Source: Platycnemis pennipes
Taxonomy: Eukaryota > Arthropoda > Insecta > Odonata > Platycnemididae
Direction of reading: 5' to 3'
Assembly (NCBI GenBank): GCA_933228895.1
Contig: OW121853.1
Location: 10,174,494 to 10,238,493, forward strand
Length of the DNA stretch: 64,000 nt
Part shown: positions 34,786 through 47,239 of the stretch, one piece after another
Layout of the letters: each line of letters starts with the position of its first letter
Position numbering within the stretch: the stretch's first letter is position 1
Position numbers and translations under genes: made by a program
The notes under the pieces: model-generated
Database searches by the model: none
Seen by the model: only the letters and a program-made list of their open reading frames with translations
What the model was told of the DNA's origin: nothing

Positions 34786-36060
34786 GGTAAACTGAGTGCT
34801 GTAGTTGAAAAAATTGGCAAAATATTTTGAAAAAGTTTATCAAAACGTATTTGAAAATTAGCATTAGATAAGATCAAAATCCTATGTAGTGGAAACTCCA
34901 TCCGAATTATATGCCAAATGCAGAGTTTTCCAAACCGTGGAGCAGGAGAAACGGAATCAACCCACGCCTGAAAATGGATGCGAGGCATTCCGTCGGTCGA
35001 CACAGGGGTCAGAGGGCACCGAGGTATTCGTTCCGGTGGGGAAGGCAAGAGGAAGGACTCCAGCGGAGACGTGCCTCTCCAGCGATCGTACAAGCGGTTT
35101 CTTGTGTTGTCCCTGCGCGACCGCGCCGTGCTACCTGGCCGCCACGGCCACGACGACGCTGAGGGGATGATAAAAAGGGGTGGCGGCGGCGGGGGGGAGG
35201 GTTGCGTCGGTGGCCACAGGAAAGCGTCGAGGGATGGGGCGGGGGAGAGTGGGGGAAGGGGGAAGTAAGACGCGAGAGGGAGCGAGGGGGAGGGGAGGAA
35301 AGAGAAAAGTATGGCCGAACGAATCCTTATTCTACGCCTGCGCTCTAAATTTCTCATCAGTTACTCGCCCCCCTTTCCTTCCGTCGCCGCTGCCACCCCA
35401 CGAGACCTTCTCTCCGCACCCCCTCCTTCAGCCCCCTCAGCTCAATGGCGAGGGAAAGGAATTATTGGGAGGGAAAAAACTCACCGAGTGAAGGCCCTGG
35501 AGAAGCAGGGGCCGCTGGGAAAGATCCGGAGGGAGCTTCCCGGGGAGGGCGAGAGGGATCCAGACGCAGTCATCTTCTTCCCCCTTATCTCTCTCCCTCC
35601 CCCGCAACAAGGAGAGCGACCCCCTCCCCGGCGCTGCCCCCAGACACAGCGTCTTTCCGACACCCCCAACCCCCTACCCCCCTCCGCCCGCCCCCTCGGC
35701 CACTCTTCCCGCTTCGGAGCAGGCGCAAACAGAAAGACGGAGAAAAGAGGCGGCAGCGAAGAAGACGGGGGTGAGAGCGGCTGTGGGAATTGGGGGGGTG
35801 GGCCGAGACGGTTGTGTACAGGGGTGGAGGGGGAGGTAGGACTGGCTGTAGGATGGGGGGGGGGGCATGCAAATAAGATTCTGGTGGAGGAGATGGGCAG
35901 GGGGAGGGGGTGATGGGAGAGGAGGGAGGGAGGAGATGAGGAAGACGAATGGCGGTCAATAAAAACTGCGGGAAGGGAAGATAAAGTTGGCTTCGAGGCT
36001 AGGGGAGCAGAGGAGAATCGGTGTACTAGGGGGAATAAGAAGGAATATCCCCGCCCCTCA
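34786..36060. repeat. CpG-rich and strand-asymmetric island
   Basis: CpG-rich at 34970-35170, purine-rich on plus at 35160-35330, mostly pyrimidine-rich at 35340-35740 with purine interludes, purine-rich at 35740-36010, including a G11 run at 35855-35865. Several mutually overlapping frames of 100-200 codons occur on both strands (34767-35357, 35311-35913, 35481-36065). Their Pro/Ser or Arg/Gly bias and overlap argue against coding. A promoter is possible in the CpG-rich part but no core element was found. Confidence 0.5.
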
Positions 36061-36665
36061 TCCAACTCGTCATATCCCTGAGGACCCCTGCTCTATCCTT
36101 ACTCTTCGTTTCTCTTTTCCCTCCGTGCTCACAGAAATACTTTTTCCTGCTCAATGGGTCTCTTTCTCCACTGAGTGTTTCTTAGTCCTGGCAGCGAAGG
36201 AAAGATATCTGTCCATGGAAGAGTTGGCGCCATGGAAACCGTTGATCTGGCATACGCCCTTCCGTCCGGTAACACGAAAAATAAGGCATCGTATACATAT
36301 ACCTCTGCGGAGACCCGTTCCCAAGGATACAGAGGTTATCTAGATATGGGGACTTTTCATAGGGGGAGGAAAATTAACCTTTCCGTCCTTTACCAAAGAA
36401 GGACCCAACGGTTTGTCTGGAATTTGTTTTCCTGCCCATCCATTCACGCACTTGAGGCTGAGAGAGCGATTCCTTCCATAAGCCTTAGTGATAAGCCGAT
36501 TTGGATGATCATCTTCCTGTTAAATGGATCGCATATAGAATGCGAGACTTCAACGCGTAATAGTTTGGACATTAATGAAAAGCATAAAATTCTTAGAGCA
36601 CGTCCTGAAGAGATTTCCTCTTGCCTGAAAAGTTTCTGTGTGAATAAGCGAAAAACTGATCCTCG
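36061..36665. other. Unassigned sequence with one non-biased 188-codon frame
   Basis: A plus-strand frame from 36175 to 36741 (begins MFLSPGSEGKISVHGRVGAM) has ordinary amino-acid composition. It matches no family I recognise, and its last 20 or so codons lie in a hairpin element, so it is probably fortuitous. No splice or promoter context is evident. Confidence 0.3.
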
Positions 36666-36673
36666 CATTCAGT

Positions 36674-36821
36674 GGAAAAGAAAATTCACTTTGTGTATTC
36701 CACGCTTAAGTTCGACCATGGTCGAAGTCAATAAAACTTAAGTGTGGAATGTACAACGTGAACTTTCTTTTCCAATCTCGTGGTTCCACAAAGTGAAGCC
36801 TCGAACGTAGAAACTTGTTCA
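36674..36821 (+). mobile_element. Short hairpin retroposon, possible 8-bp duplication
   Basis: The arms GGAAAAGAAAATTCACTTTG and GTATTCCACGCTTAAG pair with CTTAAGTGTGGAATGTAC and AACGTGAACTTTCTTTTCC (through 36770), around a CGACCATGGTCG core. The right-hand tail GTGGTTCCACAAAGTGAAGC is the family tail. CATTCAGT at 36666-36673 and 36822-36829 may be the target-site duplication. The motif core is collapsed, without CTGATGA. Confidence 0.65.
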
Positions 36822-36829
36822 CATTCAGT

Positions 36830-38090
36830 ATTTTCCAGCAACATTAACGGTGTCACCTTGAGATATGGCGATCTCTTGAAGACCGTTGACAGGCAGAATT
36901 TTGAATTGAGAAATGGCAAATAGCCTCTCCTATCATATCGAGAAATGGAGGACTTATCGAAGAATATAAAAGTGAAATATAGAGAATTGAAAATGTTTAC
37001 TGGGAGAAGAATCAAGTTGAAAAAAGCAAGCAAATAATTTTAGGGTTTGTGGTTCGTGATTGTAGTCATAATTAATCGTTCAACAACATTTGGTACGCTA
37101 CATAATAAAAGACTTTTACTTCTCGCACATATGTTATTGATTTTGTACTACACTGACTTTATTGGCAAACGAAATCTATTGATTGTTTACGCTTTTTATT
37201 TTTCACACTACACATTCCATGCCGGTATTATGGATGGAATTATGAATGGTAGTGATTACTTACCAGTACTCAATACAGAAATCAGTGTAATCTGATAATT
37301 TTTTACTGCCTCCATTCAAAGGTAATACACAATTTCAAGGCGCCTTAAGCAGCGGCCAAAAACAATTTGTTCTTGCTGCATCTCTCTGTAGGAAAAGTTA
37401 TTTTCTACATGATTCGGATAATATTCTTGACATTTTCTCTTTCTACACATGCTGCAAATTTTTTAACAAATCTCTTTCGGAAACAATTGCCCTCGATAAA
37501 CCTTATGAATGGTATTACCATGGTTATCTATCCATCAAATCGGTATATGCAAATAAGGAGCCGCTATCTCCGGCGCAATCCCTGCACTAAATGAAAGACA
37601 TATCCTCCAGGAATGCTTAGAGAGGACTCCTGTATAAATTTGAGAGCTCGGAAAATAAATTACTTATAATGGAAGAGGAGGCGAATCACTTCCTGTGCAG
37701 CTTGGGCCATATCCAGCCCCAACAAAGGACGAATCGTGACTGAACGTGATTCCACTGAAAGGAACTGAATAAAACGGAAACACTAACGGCACAGTTAGAC
37801 TAAAAATATATTATTTCCGGTCCCTTCGTGAAGCGTCTTGGATTTCGAGGCTTCGAAGGAGGAACCGGGGTCATCCACTCTCAAGAGGCGAACGGACATA
37901 AGGATTATTCCTAAGCACTCTAATTTCGGGAACGAAGTCGTGACTAGAATCAGTTACGTAACTGGCAGCGAGTCGAAAAAAGACTTTTCGAATAGATTTC
38001 AGAACGAAAATTATGAATTTGCATCAATGTTTATGCAAATTTAACGCAAAGTGAAGCATTGCTGGTGCGGCTTTAAACTGTACGTGTACA
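36830..38090. other. AT-rich sequence without recognised gene
   Basis: No family recognised on either strand. Confidence 0.5.
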
Positions 38091-38650
38091 GTGAACGTAA
38101 GTGGTTAAGTGAGTGGGAGGCGTGGGGAATAGACAAAAGGTGGGAGGAGAAGAGAGTTTGAAGATTCGCGCTAAGGAGCTTGGAAGCAACATTATATGTT
38201 CACGATGCAATACAAAAGAATGGAGGCAGAGGAAATGGAGTGGGAAAGGATATTCAGAAAGGTTACTTTTTCGGGTGAACGAGAAAGAATAATGCGGACG
38301 ACAATGGAGTGGTCGGAAGTGGGAAAAATTGGAAGGAGATGAAAAATAGACGCTTGAGCTGGAGAGAAGACCTTTCCGGAGGCGACGGCGGGGTGTTTGG
38401 AAAGGGGGACTTTGGCGGAGGGGGGGGGGAGGGGAAGGAGGGGAGGAAGGAGAGTTAAGTCAAAAAGAGAGGGCGTATTTCTTTGGGATAAGCGGACCCA
38501 AGGGTCGATGAGTCATAGAGAACGCAGACTTTCCGAGGGTTGGGGTATGGATAAGGTTTCTAAAGAGATGGGAGTACGACACTGCTGGAGAAAATGGCTG
38601 CGTCGTGAAGGCGAAGAAAACAGTCGTCTAATGAATAAAGGGCCTGAGAG
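38091..38650. repeat. Purine-rich island (purines on plus)
   Basis: G/A-rich, densest at 38395-38475. The Arg/Gly/Glu-rich frame 38397-38672 reflects the bias. Confidence 0.55.
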
Positions 38651-39794
38651 AAACCAATTGATTGCATTTTAGGCAATATAGGTATAAGAAATGTTTATGG
38701 AACTTCAACCCAAAAATCATATCATCTTAAAATACAGATGGTGACAGATAATGCTTTACCACACCTCATTTGAAATCAGACCGCATGGATGCAATAAGCT
38801 TTTTAAGTTTTGCTCAATAATATTGGTGTGAGTATGCAGTATACATTTCTGTTACAATTCAAACGATTTAATTTCATATTCAGCACTACTCTTTAAGTCA
38901 TAAGTCTGCAAAAGAAAAGCACTAACAATGGAATGAAAGTTATAGTACTTTGTATCATGATTTCAACAGAAATAAATGCATTATTTTGGAGGAATTTCAA
39001 ACGATTTAGACACTCGGTGAAAATAAAAGTTAATTTTTAGTAAATGACTTGATTCAATTTTTAGCCCAAATAATAAACTGCCAATCTGGCCAAGAAAGTA
39101 GATTTGCGCTTCCGCAGAACTAAGTGACCCATGCAATGAAATATAATTAATGGTAAACTGAAAACCAACCTGACTACCAAAACCTACAGTTCAACCGACA
39201 TTGACACTAGCGGGCGTTTATGGCCACGCTATTTTTATAACTTACGGTTACCCATTAAGAAAAGTTGCAATTCTCGGAATAACATTTGAAGTAAAGAGGA
39301 GTGCGGGTTTAAATTATTATTTCGTAAGTGAGAGATCAAAAAGTGAGGTGATAATTACCATTAAGCTTTTATATGTCCACATATTTTGTGAAGGTCATTT
39401 CGTTAACTTTTCAAAAGGAAGTACACTATTGCCTTAAAAAGTTCATTAAAATAGTTAGACTGCAGTCGCTAAATTAATTTTTTTGTTTGAAGATAATTTA
39501 AGTTAAAAATATACATTTTGAGGTCATTTAGAATGCATTACATCTTCCGACATTAAAGTGCTAACTCGCCCTCTCAAGATTTGATGCGTATTCAAAAAGG
39601 TTTGGCAATGAGCCAGAGTGATAACCGCTGCTGTTGTCTCGTCATTTTGGTAATCGAAACCCACATTAATATAAAAAGGATATGAACGGGCGCGGTTTCG
39701 TCCAAGACACGAACAGAATGCTTCCGCATGTCGGCGAGTTGCATGTTTTATGCCGAATGATAATTCATTCACGCACCACATCAATGTTATGTTT
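38651..39794. other. AT-rich sequence without recognised gene
   Basis: A minus-strand frame of 86 codons (39784-39524) has ordinary composition but no motif I recognise. Confidence 0.45.
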
Positions 39795-40480
39795 TAACAG
39801 GGCGGAGAGGGGAGAAGAGACAATAGGAGGGGTTGCTGGAGGGAGAGGGGCTCCGGAGGGTGGAAGTTGTTGGGCATTAAGGGAAAGGGACCGGAGAGGA
39901 GGAGGCCAGGGTGTGAGGGGGCGAAAAGAAAATGGGGGTTTTGGCCACGTCGGGGGGGAGGGGGAGGAGAGGGGAAAACGTGGGCTAGTGTGCGTGGAAC
40001 GCTAACGAGTATGTCGGCGAGGAGGGGGTGGGGAGGAAGCGGAGGGGGTGAAAATAAGGCTCCGTGAGGCATATAAGTTGGCGGAGAGGAAAGAAGGAAA
40101 AAGGGTTTTTTTAGGGTGCTGTGGAAGTAAGGGGGAGCGAGAGGTTTTAAAAAGGGTCGAGAAGGGAGACGCAAGAGGCATAGGGGGTCAGAAGGGTAAG
40201 AGATGTGCCTGGAAGGGAAGGGGTCACCTTTCGGGAGTTGATGGAGTTTCGGCGGGAGGGAAGAAAAAGGGGGAGGGAGAGTCGCCGAATCCACAGGAGG
40301 GGGGGAGGGAGGGGAAGGTCCGCTTCCTTAATGGAGGGTGGGGTGGGGGCGTAGGAGTGCGATCTTTCTGTGATGATGATTGGAAGCGAGGGGCAAGGAA
40401 AAGGGTTCTCGGAATTTTGAAGCGAAAGGGGGAGAGCTCTGTGTGGCGGGCTGAAAAATAATGGCGAGAACGTTGGGCCG
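39795..40480. repeat. Long purine-rich island (purines on plus)
   Basis: Almost 700 bp of GGAGGGG/GGGAAGG-type sequence without polarity switch, including many G-runs of four or more. The frames 39794-40294 (minus) and 40048-40461 (plus) are compositional shadows of each other. Confidence 0.65.
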
Positions 40481-42885
40481 CTTTAGCTTCCTAATTTTGA
40501 GGAGAGCGCCTTGTGTGGGAGCAAGTATCTCCATGCACTACGCCTTCGAACGATCGCTGGCGAGGATTTTTTCATGCTCTACATCAGGTGGTGCTTTCTA
40601 ACGTCAATTTGACTCTATTGATTTTTCAACAGCACGCCAGCCTGTCCGCAATTACCATTTATGCAAAACACTTTGAATTTTCTAGAGAAACCAACCACCC
40701 TCATATATACCTGATGGTTTATGTATTGAACATAATCTAATTGTTTTTGTTTATTGTACGAATGTCGGAATCTGTAAGTTTATACATTGTTCTCTGGTAT
40801 CCCTCATTTTGATGGTGAGTTACGAATACTGACGTTAAACATAAAGGTCAAACTCGATAAACGCTAAGGTGAAAAACGTTATTTGATGATGCAATGTAAT
40901 ACAATGAAGTGCTACGGTCATTCGCATAGTAGTTCTAATGGAATGAGATAATATTATAGCGCTACAATATTAAGCCGACTCATACAAGCCACATTTAATG
41001 TTACAACATTACCTGGAGCTGTAGACTATGAAATGTGAACATGGCACCAGCCGATTACATTATAAACATAACCTGAGGTCGACTTGACAAAGCACTAATA
41101 ATTATTTCCTATAATCTGGAGAAACTCAGCAGTAGGGTTATTCAGTAGCTTCACCAAATGCGTGCTATGGGTGATTGAATGCCTGAGGATATGTTTCATA
41201 CTTCATTGGCAAAATTTTGAAAATTATTTTCTTACACATTCTTAACTCATATTCTAATAAATGATCATTTACAGATTGATAGATAAGTGTCTTTACTGGG
41301 GTGAGATTGAGACTAAAAGTCCCCTCTTCCATCTAACCCCTAAGCCTAACCTGATTCATCAGCCATACGCACATGGAATAGTTTTTAACGAAGCAAAATT
41401 GCCGAAATTAATCTGGCCTAAAGTTAAGTAGGTACTCGAATAGAAATCGTTTGCAGGCATTTAACTATCTTTTGTAGTCGGAACATCTACTTTACTTATT
41501 TATGGTATAAAATCCTGCATCACACGATATTGCTTCCTAGAAATAACTATTAGTAGGTACTGAATGGTGTGCAATCATATTTGCCAACCACGCGTAGAAA
41601 ACCTATTTTGCTGCATTATTTCCAAGTCATCCAGAAATTGACTAAGCATGACTGGTCACATACCAGTCACGCTGAATAATGTATTGCCGTTTAGTTCCAC
41701 TGTTTCAAGGTCAAATTGGTTTCAAAGGTGAATTTTAATTAAAAAAAAAATATCGCATTCCTTGCTCTAAATTGATCGCTCTCCTAATGTTCAAGCATTG
41801 AAATAACGGTTGTGACGCAAACCTATGACGGTTTCGTAGCTTCCCCGCCATTATTTGAGGTACCAGCATGTGAATTCATGGCGTGAATTGATTTGCGCAG
41901 GGGTGCTTGAGACAGGAAGTGCGAATTATACAAAATTTCCGCGAAACTTGTGTAGCGTGTAAGCGGACTGCCAGGGATCCATTAGTGAGTGGAGATGCTC
42001 CAATCCATCAGTGTCCGCACGAGGTGTCTTCTTCATCAGTCGAAACGCGGCACCGCTTAAGAAGAGGAGAGATTTGATTGGAAGAGCGCCTTTGACCGGA
42101 GAGGGCAAACTCACGGCAGCAGAGAGAGGTGCCGCGGTGAGATTAAATATCAGCCGGTGAAAGATTAGGCGCAAGAAGATATGAGGACTTGCTTAGCCAG
42201 GATTAACTGGATCAACGCGGTGGGAAAAGTTTTTGAACGGAATGGAATTTATAAAAATCAAATCTTGAGCATGGAATAGTAAACAAAACGCCTGTATTTA
42301 AACTGCATTTTCATATTTTAAGACGTTTTTGTTTCGTATTAACCACATTTAGTCCTCAGTTAGGGCATAATGTGAATATCTAATACAAATAAAAGGTATT
42401 AAATTGTAGTTTCATGATTAACCATACCATACTGCAAATATTTTATTTAAAGTAACCTTTTGATGGCTTAGGTAACATTAGTAATGCTCAGATAATCTCA
42501 CGTAAGTAACTAAAACGACTAAGACTATGTATATGTGACTGAACATATTTCTGTTGGCATCCATTGCATCTAGTAACCATTTTTCCTTATAGATCACTCA
42601 ATTTCGTTTGAGGACAAGGTTTTTTCGTAGCCTAAACATAACCCTATGGCAAAAATTTAATTACCTATGACTACGGTGACAGGATTTTAGGCTAAGGCAA
42701 AAACTAGGATAGAATTACCAACTATAGAGCTTTTACAAGGTTCTCAAGAAACTTCCCATAGAGGATTGATGTTGAAGTTAACTACATAAAACTTAAATGG
42801 TAAAACATCAAATAAACAAAAAAGTAGCAAAGAATGGTGATTTATCCTCATAGAATTATACAAGTATTGTTACTCTAATTCTCTT
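40481..42885. other. AT-rich sequence without recognised gene
   Basis: Contains a hairpin TGACTGGT-CACAT-ACCAGTCA at 41649-41669. Nothing else recognised; the 82-codon minus frame at 41926-42174 shows no known motif. Confidence 0.5.
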
Positions 42886-43460
42886 GGCTGCGATGATAAG
42901 GTTTTGGAAACCTTGGAGAGTGAAATAAGGAGGAAAAGAGTGATGTAACAGGGGAGCGGAAGAGAGGGCTAGGAGTGAGAATAATGTAAGGAATGGATGA
43001 AAACGAAGGGGGCGGATGCGAAATGGATTTTGAGGGGATTTTCCCTGCCTTGGACAACCTGATGGAAAGGGCTGGCAGGCCGGGCTGGCGGAGTTATTGA
43101 TGAAGGTGAAGGGAGGGAAGAGATGGAGCCAAGGAGAGAGAGGGATGCGAGGGGGGGAGGGAGGGGGGTGCGGAATTTCTTAAGGCGAAGGAAAAATGAG
43201 GGGAGGATGGAAAGGTTTTTGGGCACGTGGGCGGGGGGGGTGAGGTGGAGAGGGCGGGTGGGGGAGGGGGGTGGAGGGGAGATGAATGCCGAGAGCAGAG
43301 AGGGGGAGGCCCCCTATGTGTTTGCGGAGCCGGCAACGACTCTCAGACAGAGAATGGAGTCTCACACACACTCTCCTTTCTGCCTCCTTCCTAATTCCCT
43401 TTTTCCTCTGTCATATCCTAACACCCACTCTTTGTTCACAATATAGTCTAAAATTTCGTC
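42886..43460. repeat. Purine-rich island switching to pyrimidine
   Basis: Purines on plus at 42900-43350, pyrimidines at 43360-43460. G-runs are dense at 43150-43280. Confidence 0.6.
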
Positions 43461-44204
43461 TTAAAACCCTGTTTTGATCCACACTTCTGGGTTTTTTCAC
43501 CTCAAACCATCACTCTTACCGCCACCAATCGGGTGTTTCAGAATTTTATTTCACCTACTCACTCGTTAGTCCTACGCCTTTTTATGTTCTAAGGTCAAGA
43601 AAAGGAATAGTTTACGGCCCTTCACAAATCAAGAAAAAATATTCGCTATAAAACGAAAACGATAATGAAAATTAAGTATGGGTTAATGGGAAAACGAAGG
43701 TAACAACTACCTTTTATTTACACGAAAATCCACATCTAGAATTCAATGTATCAAAAGTTAATCCATCACTCATTGTAACTATCGGTACATAAACACATGA
43801 ATTCTGACGATCCCTAAGGTTTCTCACGACTTTTTAACAAGCAAATAATCAAAATAAGGAAAAACATCGTTAGTTGCACTTGTATTAAAATGCGAATTAT
43901 CGAATTGAGAGAAGGAGAGAAGGAAAGGAGGAAGGAAAGAGAGAGTAATAAATACTAATTTATACCAAAAACTCACTCTCGTGGGCAATGTGCTTCCTAG
44001 GTACAAATCTTTATGCCTCACATTATTTAAAAGAAGGGGAAGGATAGTGCGATTTAAGTGGTCAGTAACGGCTTCACGGAAAGATCTGACACTCAGAATC
44101 TCCTTATTCCAGGTACAGGAAACAGATTTCCCCCGGATCTAACTTCAGATTTTCCAATTGATATTTCATCTCAGGTTTCCGCGGCGTTGTGGAAATTCAT
44201 GACA
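43461..44204. other. AT-rich spacer
   Basis: Nothing recognised except a short GA-rich run near 43905-43945. Confidence 0.45.
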
Positions 44205-44365
44205 ATAGATTTATTACAAACTTTTACAAACCACAATAATATTGCAAACTCACGACCTGGGTTTCGGCGGTCAGCACCATAGACCTGATGATGGTGCAAG
44301 CGCCGAAACCCGGGTCGTGAGTTTGCAATATTATTGTGGTTTGTAAAATTTTGTAATAAATCTAT
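44205..44365 (+). mobile_element. Hairpin element with hammerhead-like core
   Basis: The left arm (44205-44265) and right arm (44300-44365) are near-perfect inverted repeats from ATAGATTTATTACAAA to AATAAATCTAT, including AAACCACAATAATATTGCAA and its complement. The centre carries the motif described separately at 44285-44316. No clear target-site duplication or tail was found, so the outer limits are those of the inverted repeat only. Arm identity is high, suggesting a recent copy. Confidence 0.75.
44285..44316 (+). ncRNA. Hammerhead-ribozyme-like motif
   Basis: CTGATGA (44285-44291), one T, a GGTGC/GCGCC stem (44293-44297 and 44300-44304, one G-T pair), GAAAC (44305-44309), CCGG, GTC (44314-44316), then GTGAG. 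This is the hammerhead order with a minimal stem III. The extra U before stem II and the lack of an adjacent stem I partner other than the distant left arm (CTCAC) are departures from the textbook form. It may be an active small ribozyme, a decayed one, or only a conserved terminal hairpin. Confidence 0.4.
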
Positions 44366-45529
44366 TTTTGTAAAATCTTTTTTCTACTTCTTTGCATATA
44401 TTATAATGGCAGTGTTTCACAAATAAGGGCATTAGATGTCGTCAGCTTTATCTACTCCATTGATATTCATATCACTCTATATGTAATGGTTCTCTTAAAC
44501 ACTTTCCATTTTTTCCATAACTCATGCTGTTTAGAATCACTTACTTACTACAGAGCCTGCGTCCTTCTTACCTACCAGTCTCTTTTCAATCGTAAATTTG
44601 AGGTGTGTTTTGTCTCACAATGAATCGTCCGATCACATTTTTTTGTCCTGATGACAATGTTCTCCAAAAAACTCCCTTCCTTATTTACGGTGCCTAACAA
44701 TTCTAAGCTTGCACACATTTCAACCCATCTCGACTCATTATAACTTATCATAAATTTGTCTTCCATCCTCAACGGACTAGTTTTGCGAACTTTTAAGCGT
44801 ACCCGATATCCTGAAGAGCATCAGAAAACCTTTACATTTCCGATTAGCCACATCGACACTAATTTTATAAAAGCAACATTTGCAAGTTTACAATAAAATA
44901 TCGACTTTTACAGTGCAATATATTATAAATGCTTATAAATCGTTATTATTTCCCAAAAATATCCCTAACCTCAGAACAACAGTTTATATAGCCATTTGAA
45001 AATGTTATCCACAAAATTCATATATTGTAAAAAACTTTTCGTCGCACCTTATCAGACATATATTTCACTTCATTGCAATGTAACTTTGACAAAGTTACTT
45101 TAAAAAATAGTAATTTACTACTATTCTTATGGCAGTAATACCTGCAGGAGCAAAGAACCTAATAGAGGGAGCAGTCACACTCGTACTAGGCAGGTTTAGT
45201 TCCTGGACCGTAAAGTACGACTTTAAAGCTGTCTTGGACAAAATATCTCTTAAAATGATGAAGAAAATATACATTTAAGCTAAGAAAATAAATTAGGAAC
45301 GATTTTAAAGCATTGAATGAATTAATTTCACTTCTTAAATGGCTCAGATCTTGATAACATGATGCATTGCGAAAAAACGAGGAATTCATTTGGATTTTTT
45401 CACAGTGTTGGGAAATTAAAATTATTACATAATTCAAAATGCACTCAATCCTTCTATTTATCACAACCCCATCCCGTTTCTTGATACCAATGCTCCATTC
45501 CCTGAAACTGGAAGTTGGATACGGCCCAC
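44366..45529. other. AT-rich sequence without recognised gene
   Basis: Nothing recognised. Confidence 0.5.
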
Positions 45530-46230
45530 TCTCTGGTCGTGGTGAGAAGTGAGAAGAAAAAAATAATGATCTTTCGTGGGAGGGTTAAGGATGGGAAGTT
45601 GGGGATTGGAGAGAATTGCACTTGGACTACGGTCCACTGGATGAAAAAGTGTTTAAAAAGAATTAAAACACGACCATTGAGTTGAAGGGAAAAAAGAGAG
45701 AGAATATAAAAGATTTTAGGCCCCCAGCCCCCTTCACATTTTTTTATTTTAATGGAGCTGGGCGTATAAATGGGGGAGGGGGAAAAGTCTTTCCCGTGAG
45801 CCAGCTAAAAGGGGCGCGTGGGGGAAAAAAGGTCTCAGGGAGAGATGGGGGACCAAGGGGAGAAAAAACGAGGCGAGAGGGAAATAAGGGTGGGAAAGCG
45901 AGTGGAGAAGAGAGTAAAAACACGGGAGTGAAGTGAAAAAAAAGGTTCCCTCTCAGACCCTCTAGCACGACCTGTTTTAAGAGTGTCGGTCCGAAAAGAT
46001 CGTTCTGGGAATCCGGGAGCGGTAGGAAGGGGGGGTATAAGGAGGTAGAGGCTCGCAAAAGGGAAGGGTGGGCTCAAATTTAATTAAACATTGAAAACAA
46101 TTTGAGAAGGAGGGGTGAAGACGGGTCTGCTGCCACGAGAGGGGGAGAGGAAGCGGGACTGGGTGAGGAGAGATGGTTTTGAGTCGAAGGTGGGAAGAGC
46201 GAAAGGGATTATCATGAGGAAGCGAATTCC
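45530..46230. repeat. Purine-rich island (purines on plus)
   Basis: G/A-rich through 45540-46225 with short interruptions near 45720-45760 and 45945-46000. The frames are compositional. Confidence 0.55.
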
Positions 46231-47239
46231 TTCAGATTAATAATACGCCCCGGAAGTATTTCCAATTAAATGCCGAGTGATGCAGGAGGTGAAAGAGAAT
46301 GGGGTGGTTTACAAAAAAAAGCTGAAGGCGGTGGATACGTCTCACGCCCAGGGGCACGGAGTGCGCGTATCTACGCATTTCGAGAGGGTAGCAAAACCAT
46401 CCACCCACGAACCCAATTTCTGCGTCCCTCCCAAGCAACCGGTTGCTCTCCCAAGATCTCGGGAAGAAATGACAACGAAGTGAGTCCGATCGTGATCAGA
46501 ATAAACCCTTCGGTTTAATTTAATGCTTTGTAGCCCCCTTGTCCCCATGCCATGGGTAAATTTAATTGTACAAGAGATGAGGGAAGTGAAACACCTTGTA
46601 AATAAAATAGTAAACAAGAATGGCTAAAAATCACAAAGGTAGTCATAATCATGAATACATAAAATGAAAGGTATAATGACTATTATGTAAGATCTAGTAA
46701 CTCTATAAATTATTCTTTGCTTTTAATAGTTAAAGAATTACTTTTCGAAAAAGTATTGTTAAAAAATTCCACAGCGCAGAAACTTTTACCATTTATTAAA
46801 CTGAAATGGAAAAAATAAATCAAATTAATTAATTTCCCATTCCAGGGCATTTTTTTGAGATGGAAACTGTAAAAACTTTGGGACATATACTTTTCTTTTG
46901 CCGTGAAAGGTCAATCTACCCATCACTAGAGAATAATAGTTGCATGAGTCCATAACTTATTTTTGAAACTTAAATCATAAGGGAAACGCAGCAACATTAT
47001 TATTTTGTTGTACATGTATTTAAAACGCAGTATATATAAAGTATGCAATTTTTACACATGTCAGGTGCGCACTTTTTCACTGAAGTGTTTGCAGCCTTCT
47101 TTCCAATAATGTCGCCCGGCGCAAGATTCATTCGAAGACGGGCTCATGCAGTAGCTATACGTAGCCGTACCGAGAAGGACATGGAGGGATGAGAGATAGC
47201 GGATTCCCTGGTCGGAAAATGACTCACTAAAAAGGAGGG
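46231..47239. other. Unassigned, mostly AT-rich
   Basis: A mildly CpG-rich patch at 46330-46490 holds frames on both strands without known motifs; the rest is AT-rich. Confidence 0.45.

Noticed and set aside
34767..36065. Overlapping frames of 100-200 codons on both strands
   Set aside because: Pro/Ser-rich against Arg/Gly-rich mirror frames produced by strand-asymmetric composition, mutually overlapping, with no domain.
36175..36741. 188-codon plus frame of ordinary composition
   Set aside because: No recognised domain or clear promoter or splice context, and its end lies in a hairpin element. A chance frame is more likely, though it is the best candidate for an unrecognised exon.
39524..39784. 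86-codon minus frame with non-biased sequence
   Set aside because: No recognisable family and no supporting context; could be decayed repeat.
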